This document shows, in pieces, positions 19,203-27,265 of a DNA stretch of 64,000 nt. A program made the position numbers and the translations under genes. Within the stretch, counting starts at the first letter, position 1. Every line of letters starts with the position of its first letter. The notes below the pieces were generated by a model. It saw only the letters and a program-made list of their open reading frames with translations, did no database searches and had not been told where the DNA came from. Source of the DNA: Hypnocyclicus thermotrophus (GTDB taxonomy: Bacteria > Fusobacteriota > Fusobacteriia > Fusobacteriales > Fusobacteriaceae); the NCBI RefSeq assembly GCF_004365575.1, contig NZ_SOBG01000001.1:310001-374000 (forward strand). Reading direction: 5' to 3'.

Positions 19203-20753
19203 ATGAAAAATAATTTTGAAAAAATAGATGTGTTCATAGAATCTAATAATTTAATGAGGATAAAAGATGCAATATATGATTTTGAGCGTTTATGTGAAAA
19301 TAAAACAAAAAGATTAGAAGTCATAAAATTACTAATGGAAGTAAAAAATAAAATACTTTCTTTTAGGAAGGATAGAAAATTAATGAATACAAATTATAAA
19401 AAAGAAAATATAATAACTCCAAGAGATTATCAAGTAGAGGCAATAAATGCACTAAAGAATAATAACTATAAAGGAATATTTGAGATGGCAACAGGTACGG
19501 GAAAGACCATTACAAGTATTTTATGTGCTAATAACTACTATATCACAAATAAAAGGATATTTTTGATAATATTAGTTCCTTTTATTCATTTGATAGAGCA
19601 ATGGATATTAACTCTTGAGAAACTTAATTTTGAAAACATTTTAAAATGTTTTGGAAATAAAAACAAGTGGATATATCAAATGAGAGAAAAAGTCAGAGAT
19701 TATAATATAAATATTAGTAAAAAAGAGGTAATAATTACTACATATAAAACAGCTTCTTCTAAAGATTTTAATGATATAATTTTCAAATTAAAAGGAAAAG
19801 GGTTTTTAATAGCTGATGAATGTCATTATTTTGGGATTAAAAGCTTAAGATATAAAATAGACGGTAGATTAGGATTGTCCGCAACTCCAAATCGCTGGTG
19901 GGATAAATCAGGTACTGATTTTATTTATGAATATTTTGAAAAAACTATTTATGAATATAATATGGAAAAAGCAATTACAAAAGGAAATCTTATTAAGTAT
20001 AATTATTTTCCGATAAAAATTGACTTATCAGAAAAAGAAATAAAGGATTATCAAAAGTTAACCAAGCATTTAGTATATTTGTTTTCAGAAAAGAAAAAAG
20101 ACAAACAGAAAATTGAACAAATAACAAGAAAAAGGTCATCTATCCTATCAAAAGCTGTTAATAAAAAGGAAATTTTATTTAAAATATTATCAAATAAAAA
20201 TTTTGATGAAATATCACATACATTGCTGTATTGTGCACCAGGAGAAATTAATGAATTAACTAAATCAATTGCTAATTTAGGAATAAAAGTTTATAGATTT
20301 GACTCAAAGGTAAAAAAAGTTGATAGAGAAATGTTATTAAAAAATTTTGAAAATGGTAAAATTCAAATACTTGTTGCAATAAAATGTTTAGATGAAGGAG
20401 TGGATGTTCCAAGTACAAAAGAAGCTTATTTTCTTTCAAGTACTTCCAATCCTAGAGAATTTATACAACGACGAGGTAGAATATTAAGACCTGCACCAAA
20501 TAAAAAAAATGCAAATATTTATGATTTTATTGTAATTCCAAAGAACGTAGATGAAGTTTTATTTAAGAATATTGTTTCTAAAGAAATGCCACGTTTTGCT
20601 GAATTTTCAAAATATGCATTTAATGAGTTTTATGCTAGGAAAGAAATAAAAAAATACTTAGAAAAATATAACCTTTCTTATTTAATGGACAAATTACCTT
20701 GGGATATATATAACGAATTTCAAAATGAATGGGAGGATAATGAATGGATATAA
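19203..20753 (+). CDS. SF2 DEAD/DEAH-type helicase (lost PLD domain), DndD-like cassette
   Basis: 516 aa with a complete SF2 core: Q-like TPRDYQVEAINAL, Walker A ATGTGKT (96-102), DECHYFG near 206, SATPNRWW near 225, and motif VI FIQRRGRILRPAP near 420. It resembles helicases annotated as phosphorothioation-system restriction enzymes, which carry an N-terminal PLD nuclease; that assignment is from memory of the family. Here the PLD part is broken (previous entry). The present ATG has GGAGG only one base away, a poor spacing, so expression is uncertain. Its end overlaps the 52-aa ORF by ten bases. Confidence 0.75.
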   Translation: MKNNFEKIDVFIESNNLMRIKDAIYDFERLCENKTKRLEVIKLLMEVKNKILSFRKDRKLMNTNYKKENIITPRDYQVEAINALKNNNYKGIFEMATGTGKTITSILCANNYYITNKRIFLIILVPFIHLIEQWILTLEKLNFENILKCFGNKNKWIYQMREKVRDYNINISKKEVIITTYKTASSKDFNDIIFKLKGKGFLIADECHYFGIKSLRYKIDGRLGLSATPNRWWDKSGTDFIYEYFEKTIYEYNMEKAITKGNLIKYNYFPIKIDLSEKEIKDYQKLTKHLVYLFSEKKKDKQKIEQITRKRSSILSKAVNKKEILFKILSNKNFDEISHTLLYCAPGEINELTKSIANLGIKVYRFDSKVKKVDREMLLKNFENGKIQILVAIKCLDEGVDVPSTKEAYFLSSTSNPREFIQRRGRILRPAPNKKNANIYDFIVIPKNVDEVLFKNIVSKEMPRFAEFSKYAFNEFYARKEIKKYLEKYNLSYLMDKLPWDIYNEFQNEWEDNEWI

Positions 20754-20902
20754 ATTCAATATTAATAAAAGAAATTGAAGAAAATTTTCCAGTAGAAGTT
20801 AAAGAGTTGGCTATAATTATTTTGTCTGAATTAAATAAAAATAAATCAAATAGACAAATAGAAGAAATCATTTTAGAAGAATTAAGAGAATCGTTTATAT
20901 AG
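20744..20902 (+). CDS. 52-aa ORF between helicase and DndD-like ATPase
   Basis: ATG at 20744 overlaps the helicase 3' end and has GGGAGG eight bases upstream; it stops at TAG 20900-20902, twelve bases before the next gene. The product is acidic and predicted helical (EIEENFPVEVKELAIIILSE ... EEIILEELRE). Placement and ribosome site argue for a real, coupled gene. No family recognised; it could be a small adaptor of the ATPase or the helicase. Confidence 0.5.
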   Translation: MDINSILIKEIEENFPVEVKELAIIILSELNKNKSNRQIEEIILEELRESFI

Positions 20903-20914
20903 GAGAAGACGTAA

Positions 20915-22939
20915 ATGAAAATATTGAAAATATATTTAGAAAATTTTAGACAATTTTATGGAAAACAAGAGATTGTTTTTTCAAAAGGAGAAAAAAATAT
21001 AACTGTAATATTTGGAGAAAATGGAAAAGGAAAAACAAGTATTTTTAGAGCTTTAATATTTGCTTTATTTGGAAACAAGTTTTTGGAACAAGATAATGAG
21101 AAAGAAAAGATACATTTAGTAAATTTTAATATTCTTGACGAAAATATTGGATGTCCTGTAGAGGCTTGTGTTAAAGTTGAATTTGAAGAAAATGGAAAAG
21201 TTTATTTTTTAGAAAGAAGTATTACTGGGTATAAAGTGAAAAATGAAATTGTAGAAAAAGTTAATAAAGCAAAGTTGTATATGCAAGATAGTAAAGGTAA
21301 TTATTCTGGAGATCCAATAGTAGATGAAAATTTTATAAAAAGTCAAATAGAAAAAATTATTAGCTCAAATATAAAAGATTTTTTTCTTTTTGATGGTGAA
21401 AAAATAGATGCACTTGCAAAAACTAATATACTTATTAGAAAAAAAGTGAAGCAAGGTATAGTTCAATTGTTACAAATTGATAAATTAGATAAATCAATAG
21501 AAATTACTAAAAATTTATATAACAAAGAGAATAAACTAATTTCTACTCAAAGTAGTAATATGAATATAAAAAGCATAGAAGAACGAATAGAAGATAAGAT
21601 GAAAAAATTGAATGAAAACTTTGAAGTAATAAAGAAAAATGAAGAAGAACTTGAATTTTGTAAAGAAGAACTTGATGAAATTGATATAAAGTTATCGAAA
21701 AGTGAACCAATAAAAAGGATACAAGAAGAATCTAAAAATATTAAGGTTAAAATAAAGGAGTATAATGAAAAATTGAATTTATTAAAAGGAAATTTGAGTA
21801 GAAGTTATTTTAATAGTTTACATCAATTTTTCATGAAAGATTCTTATGAAGAAGTTAAGGAATATTTAAATCAACTTTTAACCGAACAAAAAGATTTAGT
21901 GTCTATTGAAATAATAGACAAAATTCTTTTAGAAATGAAGTGTATTTGTGGTACAAATTTAAATATTGACAAAGAAGCATTGAAGAATATAGAAAAGATT
22001 AAGAATGAATATAAAAAATCGGAATTAACTCCATTAATAAGGTTGATTAATGAGATTGTTCATGATTTTTCTTTAAATAAAGATGAAATTATTAATAATA
22101 TAAGAAAAGATTTATTAAAAATAAAAAATACAAAAGATGAATTAAATAAATTACATTTTCTTCTAGAAAAGAATAATGATGATATAAAAGAATACAGTAA
22201 AGAAGAAGAAAACTTAACTAAATTAGAGGAAATAAGTGAAAAATTAAAAACTAAATTTGAAAAATTAAAAATTGATATCAGAGCTTTACATAAAGTAAAT
22301 GATGATTTAAAGAAAAATATTAACAAAGAACAAAAAGAACTTGAAGTATTAATGTCTAAGGATAAATCATTAAGGGCAGATTATGAAAGACTTAAATATT
22401 TGAATATTTTAAAAGAAAATTTTGAGAATATATTTGAAAAATATAGCAGTAAAATAAGAAAAGACTTATCGTATGAATGTACAAAAATTTTTAATAAATT
22501 AATTGATATTAAGAATAAGAATTTAATAAATGAGATTAATATAAATGAAAAGTATGAAATAGAATTAAAAAATTGGTCTGATATACAAACTAATCAAGAT
22601 ATTTCTCAAGGGCAAAGACAAATCATTGCATTGTCTTTTATTACAGCATTAGCCAAAATTGCTTCTGGTGGTCGTGAAAATATTGAATTTCCCTTATTTA
22701 TGGATACTCCATTAGCAAGAATAAGTGGAGAAAACAGAGACAATATTATTGATAATATTCCAGAATTAACAGTACAATGGATTTTATTATTAACAGATAC
22801 AGAATTTACAGTAACAGAAGAATTAAAAATAAAATCTACACAGCGTTTGGGTAAATGGTATATTTTGGAACAAATAAAAAATGGATATACCAAAATTACC
22901 TCTAAGAAATTAGATGATTCTATAGCGAAAAGGAGGTAG
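20915..22939 (+). CDS. DndD-like SMC/Rad50-type ATPase
   Basis: 674 aa. Walker A is GENGKGKTS (34-42). The DndD-type block FFLFDGEKI is at 156-164. A long coiled coil is split near 345 by a short hook CICG, and the distal half has the ABC signature ISQGQRQ near 561 and Walker B FPLFMDTPL near 592. This layout and the FDGEKI motif match DndD, the ATPase that nicks or opens DNA in phosphorothioation systems. However, no dndB, dndC (sulfurtransferase) or dndE gene is nearby, so sulfur modification is not supported. AGGAGA ribosome site. Stop is two bases before the next gene. Confidence 0.8.
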   Translation: MKILKIYLENFRQFYGKQEIVFSKGEKNITVIFGENGKGKTSIFRALIFALFGNKFLEQDNEKEKIHLVNFNILDENIGCPVEACVKVEFEENGKVYFLERSITGYKVKNEIVEKVNKAKLYMQDSKGNYSGDPIVDENFIKSQIEKIISSNIKDFFLFDGEKIDALAKTNILIRKKVKQGIVQLLQIDKLDKSIEITKNLYNKENKLISTQSSNMNIKSIEERIEDKMKKLNENFEVIKKNEEELEFCKEELDEIDIKLSKSEPIKRIQEESKNIKVKIKEYNEKLNLLKGNLSRSYFNSLHQFFMKDSYEEVKEYLNQLLTEQKDLVSIEIIDKILLEMKCICGTNLNIDKEALKNIEKIKNEYKKSELTPLIRLINEIVHDFSLNKDEIINNIRKDLLKIKNTKDELNKLHFLLEKNNDDIKEYSKEEENLTKLEEISEKLKTKFEKLKIDIRALHKVNDDLKKNINKEQKELEVLMSKDKSLRADYERLKYLNILKENFENIFEKYSSKIRKDLSYECTKIFNKLIDIKNKNLINEININEKYEIELKNWSDIQTNQDISQGQRQIIALSFITALAKIASGGRENIEFPLFMDTPLARISGENRDNIIDNIPELTVQWILLLTDTEFTVTEELKIKSTQRLGKWYILEQIKNGYTKITSKKLDDSIAKRR

Positions 22940-22941
22940 TA

Positions 22942-23394
22942 ATGGATTTTCTAAGTGAGCAACAATTAATTTTTACAAGTAAAAAATATGAAGATATTTA
23001 TATTTTTTTTAATGAAACCTTTAGTATAAAATATCAAGATTTGTTTATACTTTGTTCGGCGATTGGCTTTAAGAATAATAGACATATAAAATTTGATTCA
23101 AAAGGGAGAGAACTTCGGTCAAATTATTTTAGTTCAGCTCAAAAGGCAACCGCATATTCAATAATTCTTGCAGATAAAGAAATAGGTAGAGAAATAGAAA
23201 AATTTGAGAATAAAAATTTTATGTTACTAGCAAGAAAAAAACTTGAAGAGTATGCAGAAGGAGGTATGGAAATACTTTTAGAAGAAGTATTTGAGAATAA
23301 ATTTATAGAGAGCAAATTAGATATTGTATATAAAGAATACGATATTGATTTATTTAGTTATGTACTGGAGAAATTTGATGAAATTCCATTTTAA
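22942..23394 (+). CDS. Small protein resembling dnd system-associated protein 4
   Basis: 150 aa, GGAGG ribosome site, two bases after the DndD-like gene. The pattern YEDIYIFF, YQDLFILCSAIGFKNNR, FSSAQKATAYSIILAD and YAEGGMEILLEE is like the dnd-associated-4 family (a small protein clustered with phosphorothioation genes, with a conserved ..F..A...GF and E.YA.GG..IL). This is recognition by eye, not a profile result. It is predicted mostly helical and soluble. It closes the cassette; a role as partner of the ATPase is inferred. Confidence 0.5.
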   Translation: MDFLSEQQLIFTSKKYEDIYIFFNETFSIKYQDLFILCSAIGFKNNRHIKFDSKGRELRSNYFSSAQKATAYSIILADKEIGREIEKFENKNFMLLARKKLEEYAEGGMEILLEEVFENKFIESKLDIVYKEYDIDLFSYVLEKFDEIPF

Positions 23395-23738
23395 AAAATC
23401 CGATCATCCTAGTCAGCTTTCCTAAAATTATATGAGTTTTGAATTTTTTATATAAAACTGAAAGCGGTTATGATTACAATTTATCAAGAAATGACCTAAA
23501 GGACAGGCTAATTTCTACCAGATAACCTCGAGTTATACGACTTTTTTCATTAACTGAATTAGGATGTTTTCACTAAAAGCTTAAATCTTACTTTTTTATT
23601 GTAAAGCTTAAAAAATTATGTTATCTTAATATCGTTATTTAATAAGTGAGCTAAGCATAGATGATAATATCTTTGCCGGTTTGATAAAATTTCATATTTA
23701 AAAAGAAATATTACATAATTAATTGTATAAAAAAAACA
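23395..23738 (+). other. Non-coding stretch between cassette and right repeat
   Basis: About 340 bases with no supported ORF and several short near-repeats (for example AAAGCTTAAA at about 23576 and 23603). At 23678-23692 it has GGTTTGATAAAATTT, also found just before the cassette at 15971-15985. No clear T-run hairpin follows the last cassette gene. Confidence 0.4.
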
Positions 23739-23793
23739 AAAAAGTTATTTTTTTCTCTTGAATTTTATTGAAAATAAAGTTAATATTATATAT
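23739..23793. repeat. Right copy of 55-bp direct repeat; carries the HEPN gene promoter
   Basis: It is identical to 6614-6668 at 54 of 55 positions. Within it TTGAAT (23758-23763) and TAATAT (23781-23786) with a 17-base spacer form a plausible promoter, 31 bases upstream of the coiled-coil/HEPN gene. Sequence similarity stops abruptly on both sides of the repeat. Confidence 0.85.
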
Positions 23794-23816
23794 TTTAAAA
23801 TAAAGGGGATTACTTA

Positions 23817-24809
23817 ATGAAAAAGACGTTTAAAAATTTTAAAGATTTACAAGATATAGAAAACTTCTTTTTAAAAGAAGAGAATAATGAAAATAAAAAG
23901 CAGATAAAAAATACAAAAGAAGAAAAAAATGAAAACAGTAAATCTATAAAAGCATTAAAAAAAGAATTAAATAGTGTTAAATATGAATTAGAACAAATAA
24001 AAAAACACCTCCACAACAAAAAGTCCGATAATGAAAATACTGAAATTGCTAAAATGTTTATAGATTTTAATGTAGATGAAATATATAATGAAGAAAGTAA
24101 AAAACAATTAGAAAAATTACAAAATGAAATTCAACAATTAAAGAAAGAAAATAGAAAATTAAAGAAAGAAAAAGAAAATATAGGGAATACAAATAAAAAA
24201 TATGGATATGATTCTATTTACAATAAATTAAAAAGTAAATATAATTTTTTATTAGATAGAAGTATTGTTTCACTAGCAACTGCTGAATATCTATATAAAA
24301 ATGAAACGAATAATAAAATGGATTATTCTATTATATATATTAATTATATAAAAACATTAGAAATAGAATTGAAAAGAGTTTATCAATATAATAATACAAA
24401 GCTAACATTTGGTAATATAATAAATAGACTTGAAAAAAATCCATTATTTAAAACATTTGTATATGCAATAAATAAGCAAAAAGTAGTACAAACTAGAAAT
24501 ATAGCTATCCATAAACGTGTTATCTCAAAAATGGAATGTGGTAAAATAAGAAAACTTCTTATTGAGGATGATTGGTTATCAAGAATAGCATATTTATTAA
24601 ATGAGGTAGATAAAGAAAATAAAATGGTAAAAATTAATATGAAAATTATTGAAAAAAAAGATATTATTACAATAAATGGTAAAAATTATACACATTATAT
24701 TACAGATGGTGATATAGATATTATATCTCTAAAAACAAATTTAAATGGCAAATTAGTTGGTACTGGAGAAATAATTGAGTATCAATGTGAAGAGTATATT
24801 ACTTATTAA
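23817..24809 (+). CDS. Coiled-coil plus HEPN-like protein (putative RNase)
   Basis: 330 aa. Residues about 10-130 are a highly charged coiled coil. About 140-265 form an alpha-helical domain with ATAEYLYKN, YINYIKTLEIELKRVY and, near 222, RNIAIHK, which fits the HEPN catalytic pattern R-x4-H. The C-terminal 60 residues are beta-rich. HEPN proteins of this kind often act as RNases in abortive infection or toxin-antitoxin systems; activity here is inference. It is a single gene, with the repeat-borne promoter before it and a strong terminator after it. GGGGA ribosome site. Confidence 0.55.
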   Translation: MKKTFKNFKDLQDIENFFLKEENNENKKQIKNTKEEKNENSKSIKALKKELNSVKYELEQIKKHLHNKKSDNENTEIAKMFIDFNVDEIYNEESKKQLEKLQNEIQQLKKENRKLKKEKENIGNTNKKYGYDSIYNKLKSKYNFLLDRSIVSLATAEYLYKNETNNKMDYSIIYINYIKTLEIELKRVYQYNNTKLTFGNIINRLEKNPLFKTFVYAINKQKVVQTRNIAIHKRVISKMECGKIRKLLIEDDWLSRIAYLLNEVDKENKMVKINMKIIEKKDIITINGKNYTHYITDGDIDIISLKTNLNGKLVGTGEIIEYQCEEYITY

Positions 24810-24810
24810 A

Positions 24811-24850
24811 TAAAGTTCTTTGATATTGTTATCAAAGAACTTTATTTTTT
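24811..24850 (+). terminator. Strong intrinsic terminator after the HEPN-like gene
   Basis: A 15-bp perfect stem (24811-24825 with 24830-24844), TTGT loop, then T6. It separates the accessory region from the chemosensory operon. Confidence 0.9.
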
Positions 24851-24881
24851 ATAAAAAAACTCTATAAAAAATAAAAGGAAA

Positions 24882-24913
24882 ATCTTTATATTAGTGAATA
24901 TAAATATAAAGAT
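24882..24913 (+). promoter_or_regulatory. Inverted repeat in the leader of the chemosensory operon
   Basis: ATCTTTATATT (24882-24892) and AATATAAAGAT (24903-24913) form an 11-bp perfect inverted repeat with a ten-base loop, eight bases before the AAGGTGG ribosome site of the first gene. It could be an operator or a leader hairpin controlling translation. No T-run follows. Confidence 0.35.
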
Positions 24914-24933
24914 AATATTAAAAGGTGGTAAAG

Positions 24934-26196
24934 ATGATAAAGGATATTTACAAATCAGTAGAAAAAACATTTTTTGCAATTCTTATTTTTGATAAACAGT
25001 TTAAATTGAATTATATTAATGAAATAGGAGCTAAAAATCTTAGTTATAATATTTCAGAAATAAAAGGAGTAAATTTAAAATATTTTTTTAAAGAGAATAA
25101 AATAGAAATAATACAAAAAAATAAGTTAGGAATTTTAATTAAAGCATTTGTAAAAAATAAAGGAATGAAATATTTTAAAGTTATAATAGAAAAAAATAAA
25201 GATGATAAAATAATTTATTTATTAGACGTTAGTTTCGAACAAAAAAAAATGAATATTTTATTTGATATTTTTGAATTAAGAGATTATTTATTTAATTATA
25301 TAGATGACTATATTTTTATTTATGAATTGAATAATAAGTTAGAAATAAATAGATTGTTAGAAGTAAATTTAAAAGTAAAAAAAGAATTATATTATACTCA
25401 AAATGAATTATTTGATAAAAAAATAAATGAATTATTTATTATAAAAGCAAAAGATTTATATTCAAAAAATAAAACAAAATCTAAGTTAGTTAGAAGAAAT
25501 GGAAGTTATATAACAGTAGAATTAACTAAATTAAAAATAGAAAATAAAAATTTATTTATAATAATAGCAAAAGATATAGAAATAGAAGAAAAAGCAAATA
25601 ACATATTGGAAAAAAATTTACAAAATAGAGATAAATTAATAGATGAAATTGTGGAGACTGTTAGTAAAATTGTAGAACAAAAAGATCCTTATACTACAGG
25701 GCATCAAAAAAATGTGGCTAAAATAGCAGTAAAAATAGCTCAAAAATTAGAACTTGATGATGACATAGTAAAAGCGATAGAAATTGCAGGAAAACTTCAT
25801 GATGTAGGTAAAATTTCTATTCCAACAGATTTATTAAATAAACCAGGAAAACTTATAAATGAAGAATTTAGTTTAATAAAAACACATGTTGATAGTGGAT
25901 ATGACATATTAAAAAATATAGATTTTCCATGGGATATAGCTGAATATGTATTAGAACATCACGAAAGATTAGATGGAAGTGGATACCCTAGAGGATTAAA
26001 AGATAATGAAATAAGAATAGAGGCCCAAATAATTGCTATATCAGATGTAATAGATGCAATGATATCTCATCGACCTTATCGACCGGCACTTTCAAAAGAA
26101 ATAGTAATAAATGAATTGAAATCTAAATCAGGAATACATTTTAATAGAAAAATTACTGAAATTGCTATAGATATATTAAATGAATTGGAGGTATAA
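24934..26196 (+). CDS. PAS-like sensor HD-GYP cyclic-di-GMP phosphodiesterase
   Basis: 420 aa from ATG 24934 (AAGGTGG upstream; the GTG at 24925 lies inside that site). The N-terminal 220 residues look like two PAS-type sensor modules. From about 235 a full HD-GYP domain follows: DPYTTGHQKNVAKIA, the HD pair in GKLHDVGK, and HHERLDGSGYPRGL. It should hydrolyse c-di-GMP in the cytoplasm. It is first of eight co-directional genes, so c-di-GMP turnover is tied to this chemosensory pathway. Confidence 0.88.
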   Translation: MIKDIYKSVEKTFFAILIFDKQFKLNYINEIGAKNLSYNISEIKGVNLKYFFKENKIEIIQKNKLGILIKAFVKNKGMKYFKVIIEKNKDDKIIYLLDVSFEQKKMNILFDIFELRDYLFNYIDDYIFIYELNNKLEINRLLEVNLKVKKELYYTQNELFDKKINELFIIKAKDLYSKNKTKSKLVRRNGSYITVELTKLKIENKNLFIIIAKDIEIEEKANNILEKNLQNRDKLIDEIVETVSKIVEQKDPYTTGHQKNVAKIAVKIAQKLELDDDIVKAIEIAGKLHDVGKISIPTDLLNKPGKLINEEFSLIKTHVDSGYDILKNIDFPWDIAEYVLEHHERLDGSGYPRGLKDNEIRIEAQIIAISDVIDAMISHRPYRPALSKEIVINELKSKSGIHFNRKITEIAIDILNELEV

Positions 26197-26199
26197 TAT

Positions 26200-27264
26200 A
26201 TGGATGAATTATTCGAATTATATAAAATATCCACAAAAGAACAAAAGCTAGATTTAATAGATGAATTTTTTAAAAGAAAAAATTATTTAGAATATATAGA
26301 TAGGTTGTTTGAATTATTAGAAAATGAAAAAGAACTTATCATACGAGAAAAAATTGTATTTTCATTAAAAAAATATAATACTATAGAAATAGTTCAACAA
26401 ATATTAAAATTTTATGATTCAAATGATGTATATTTGAGAAATATTGCAATAGATATTGTTACTTCATATTATGAGTTACCTTTACAAAATTTATTAAAAA
26501 TGTTAAATAGTGAAAATAAACATATTAGAAAGCTAGCTTTAGATACACTTTTTAATACTAGAAACCCTATGATGGCTAGTTTTATTATGGAATCTTTAAT
26601 TAATGAAACTGATATAAATAACAAAATTACAGCCGTAGAATATTTAGGAAAATTAAATGCTAAAAGATATGCTGATGATATCGTAAATTTATTAGATAAA
26701 GAGGACAATGAATTTTTTACTGTGACAGTAATAGAAGCGTTAAATTATATAGGAAATGATTATTGCTATAAAAAATTATCAGAAAAATTTAATGATATAG
26801 AAAATGTAAGTATTATTATATTAAAACCATTAATAAAATTTTGTGCAAAATTTATAAAAAAAGATATGATATATAAATTAAAAAAATTAAAAAAACATTA
26901 TAAATTTTTAGCTAAAGAGATTATTTTTGCTCTAAATTCTGCATTTCAAAATTTAACAGAAGATGAAATTTTTGAAATAGAAAAAGATATTTATAATATA
27001 TTAAAAGAACTTTTAGAATTGAAATTATCTGATATTATATATTATGAAGTATTAACTTTATTATCTTTATATGATAATGAAGAGGTAGAAAATATAGCAA
27101 AAAAATATTTATATGAAAAAGAAGGTATAATAAGATATAAATCAGCTGAGATATTAATTGAAAAAAATCAAATAAAATACATAGAAGATGTAAAAAAAAG
27201 TTTGAATTATGAAAAAGATCAAACAATAAGAGAGAGATTAAGAGAATTAATCAAAGGTGAATAA
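26200..27264 (+). CDS. HEAT-repeat protein
   Basis: 354 aa of repeating helical pairs of about 30 residues (for example VYLRNIAIDIVTSYYELP, KHIRKLALDTLFNTRNPMMA, ITAVEYLGKLNAKRYADDIV), an all-helical HEAT/PBS-lyase-like solenoid. No signal peptide. It starts three bases after the HD-GYP stop (GGAGG before it) and ends just before cheR. Such scaffolds usually bind proteins; its place in the operon suggests an assembly or adaptor role in the chemosensory array. No catalytic residues recognised. Confidence 0.7.
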   Translation: MDELFELYKISTKEQKLDLIDEFFKRKNYLEYIDRLFELLENEKELIIREKIVFSLKKYNTIEIVQQILKFYDSNDVYLRNIAIDIVTSYYELPLQNLLKMLNSENKHIRKLALDTLFNTRNPMMASFIMESLINETDINNKITAVEYLGKLNAKRYADDIVNLLDKEDNEFFTVTVIEALNYIGNDYCYKKLSEKFNDIENVSIIILKPLIKFCAKFIKKDMIYKLKKLKKHYKFLAKEIIFALNSAFQNLTEDEIFEIEKDIYNILKELLELKLSDIIYYEVLTLLSLYDNEEVENIAKKYLYEKEGIIRYKSAEILIEKNQIKYIEDVKKSLNYEKDQTIRERLRELIKGE

Positions 27265-27265
27265 A

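Noticed and set aside
20915-23394. Calling the cassette a DNA phosphorothioation (dnd) system
   Set aside because: Only DndD-like and dnd-associated-like proteins are present; there is no sulfurtransferase DndC, no DndB and no DndE in the window.
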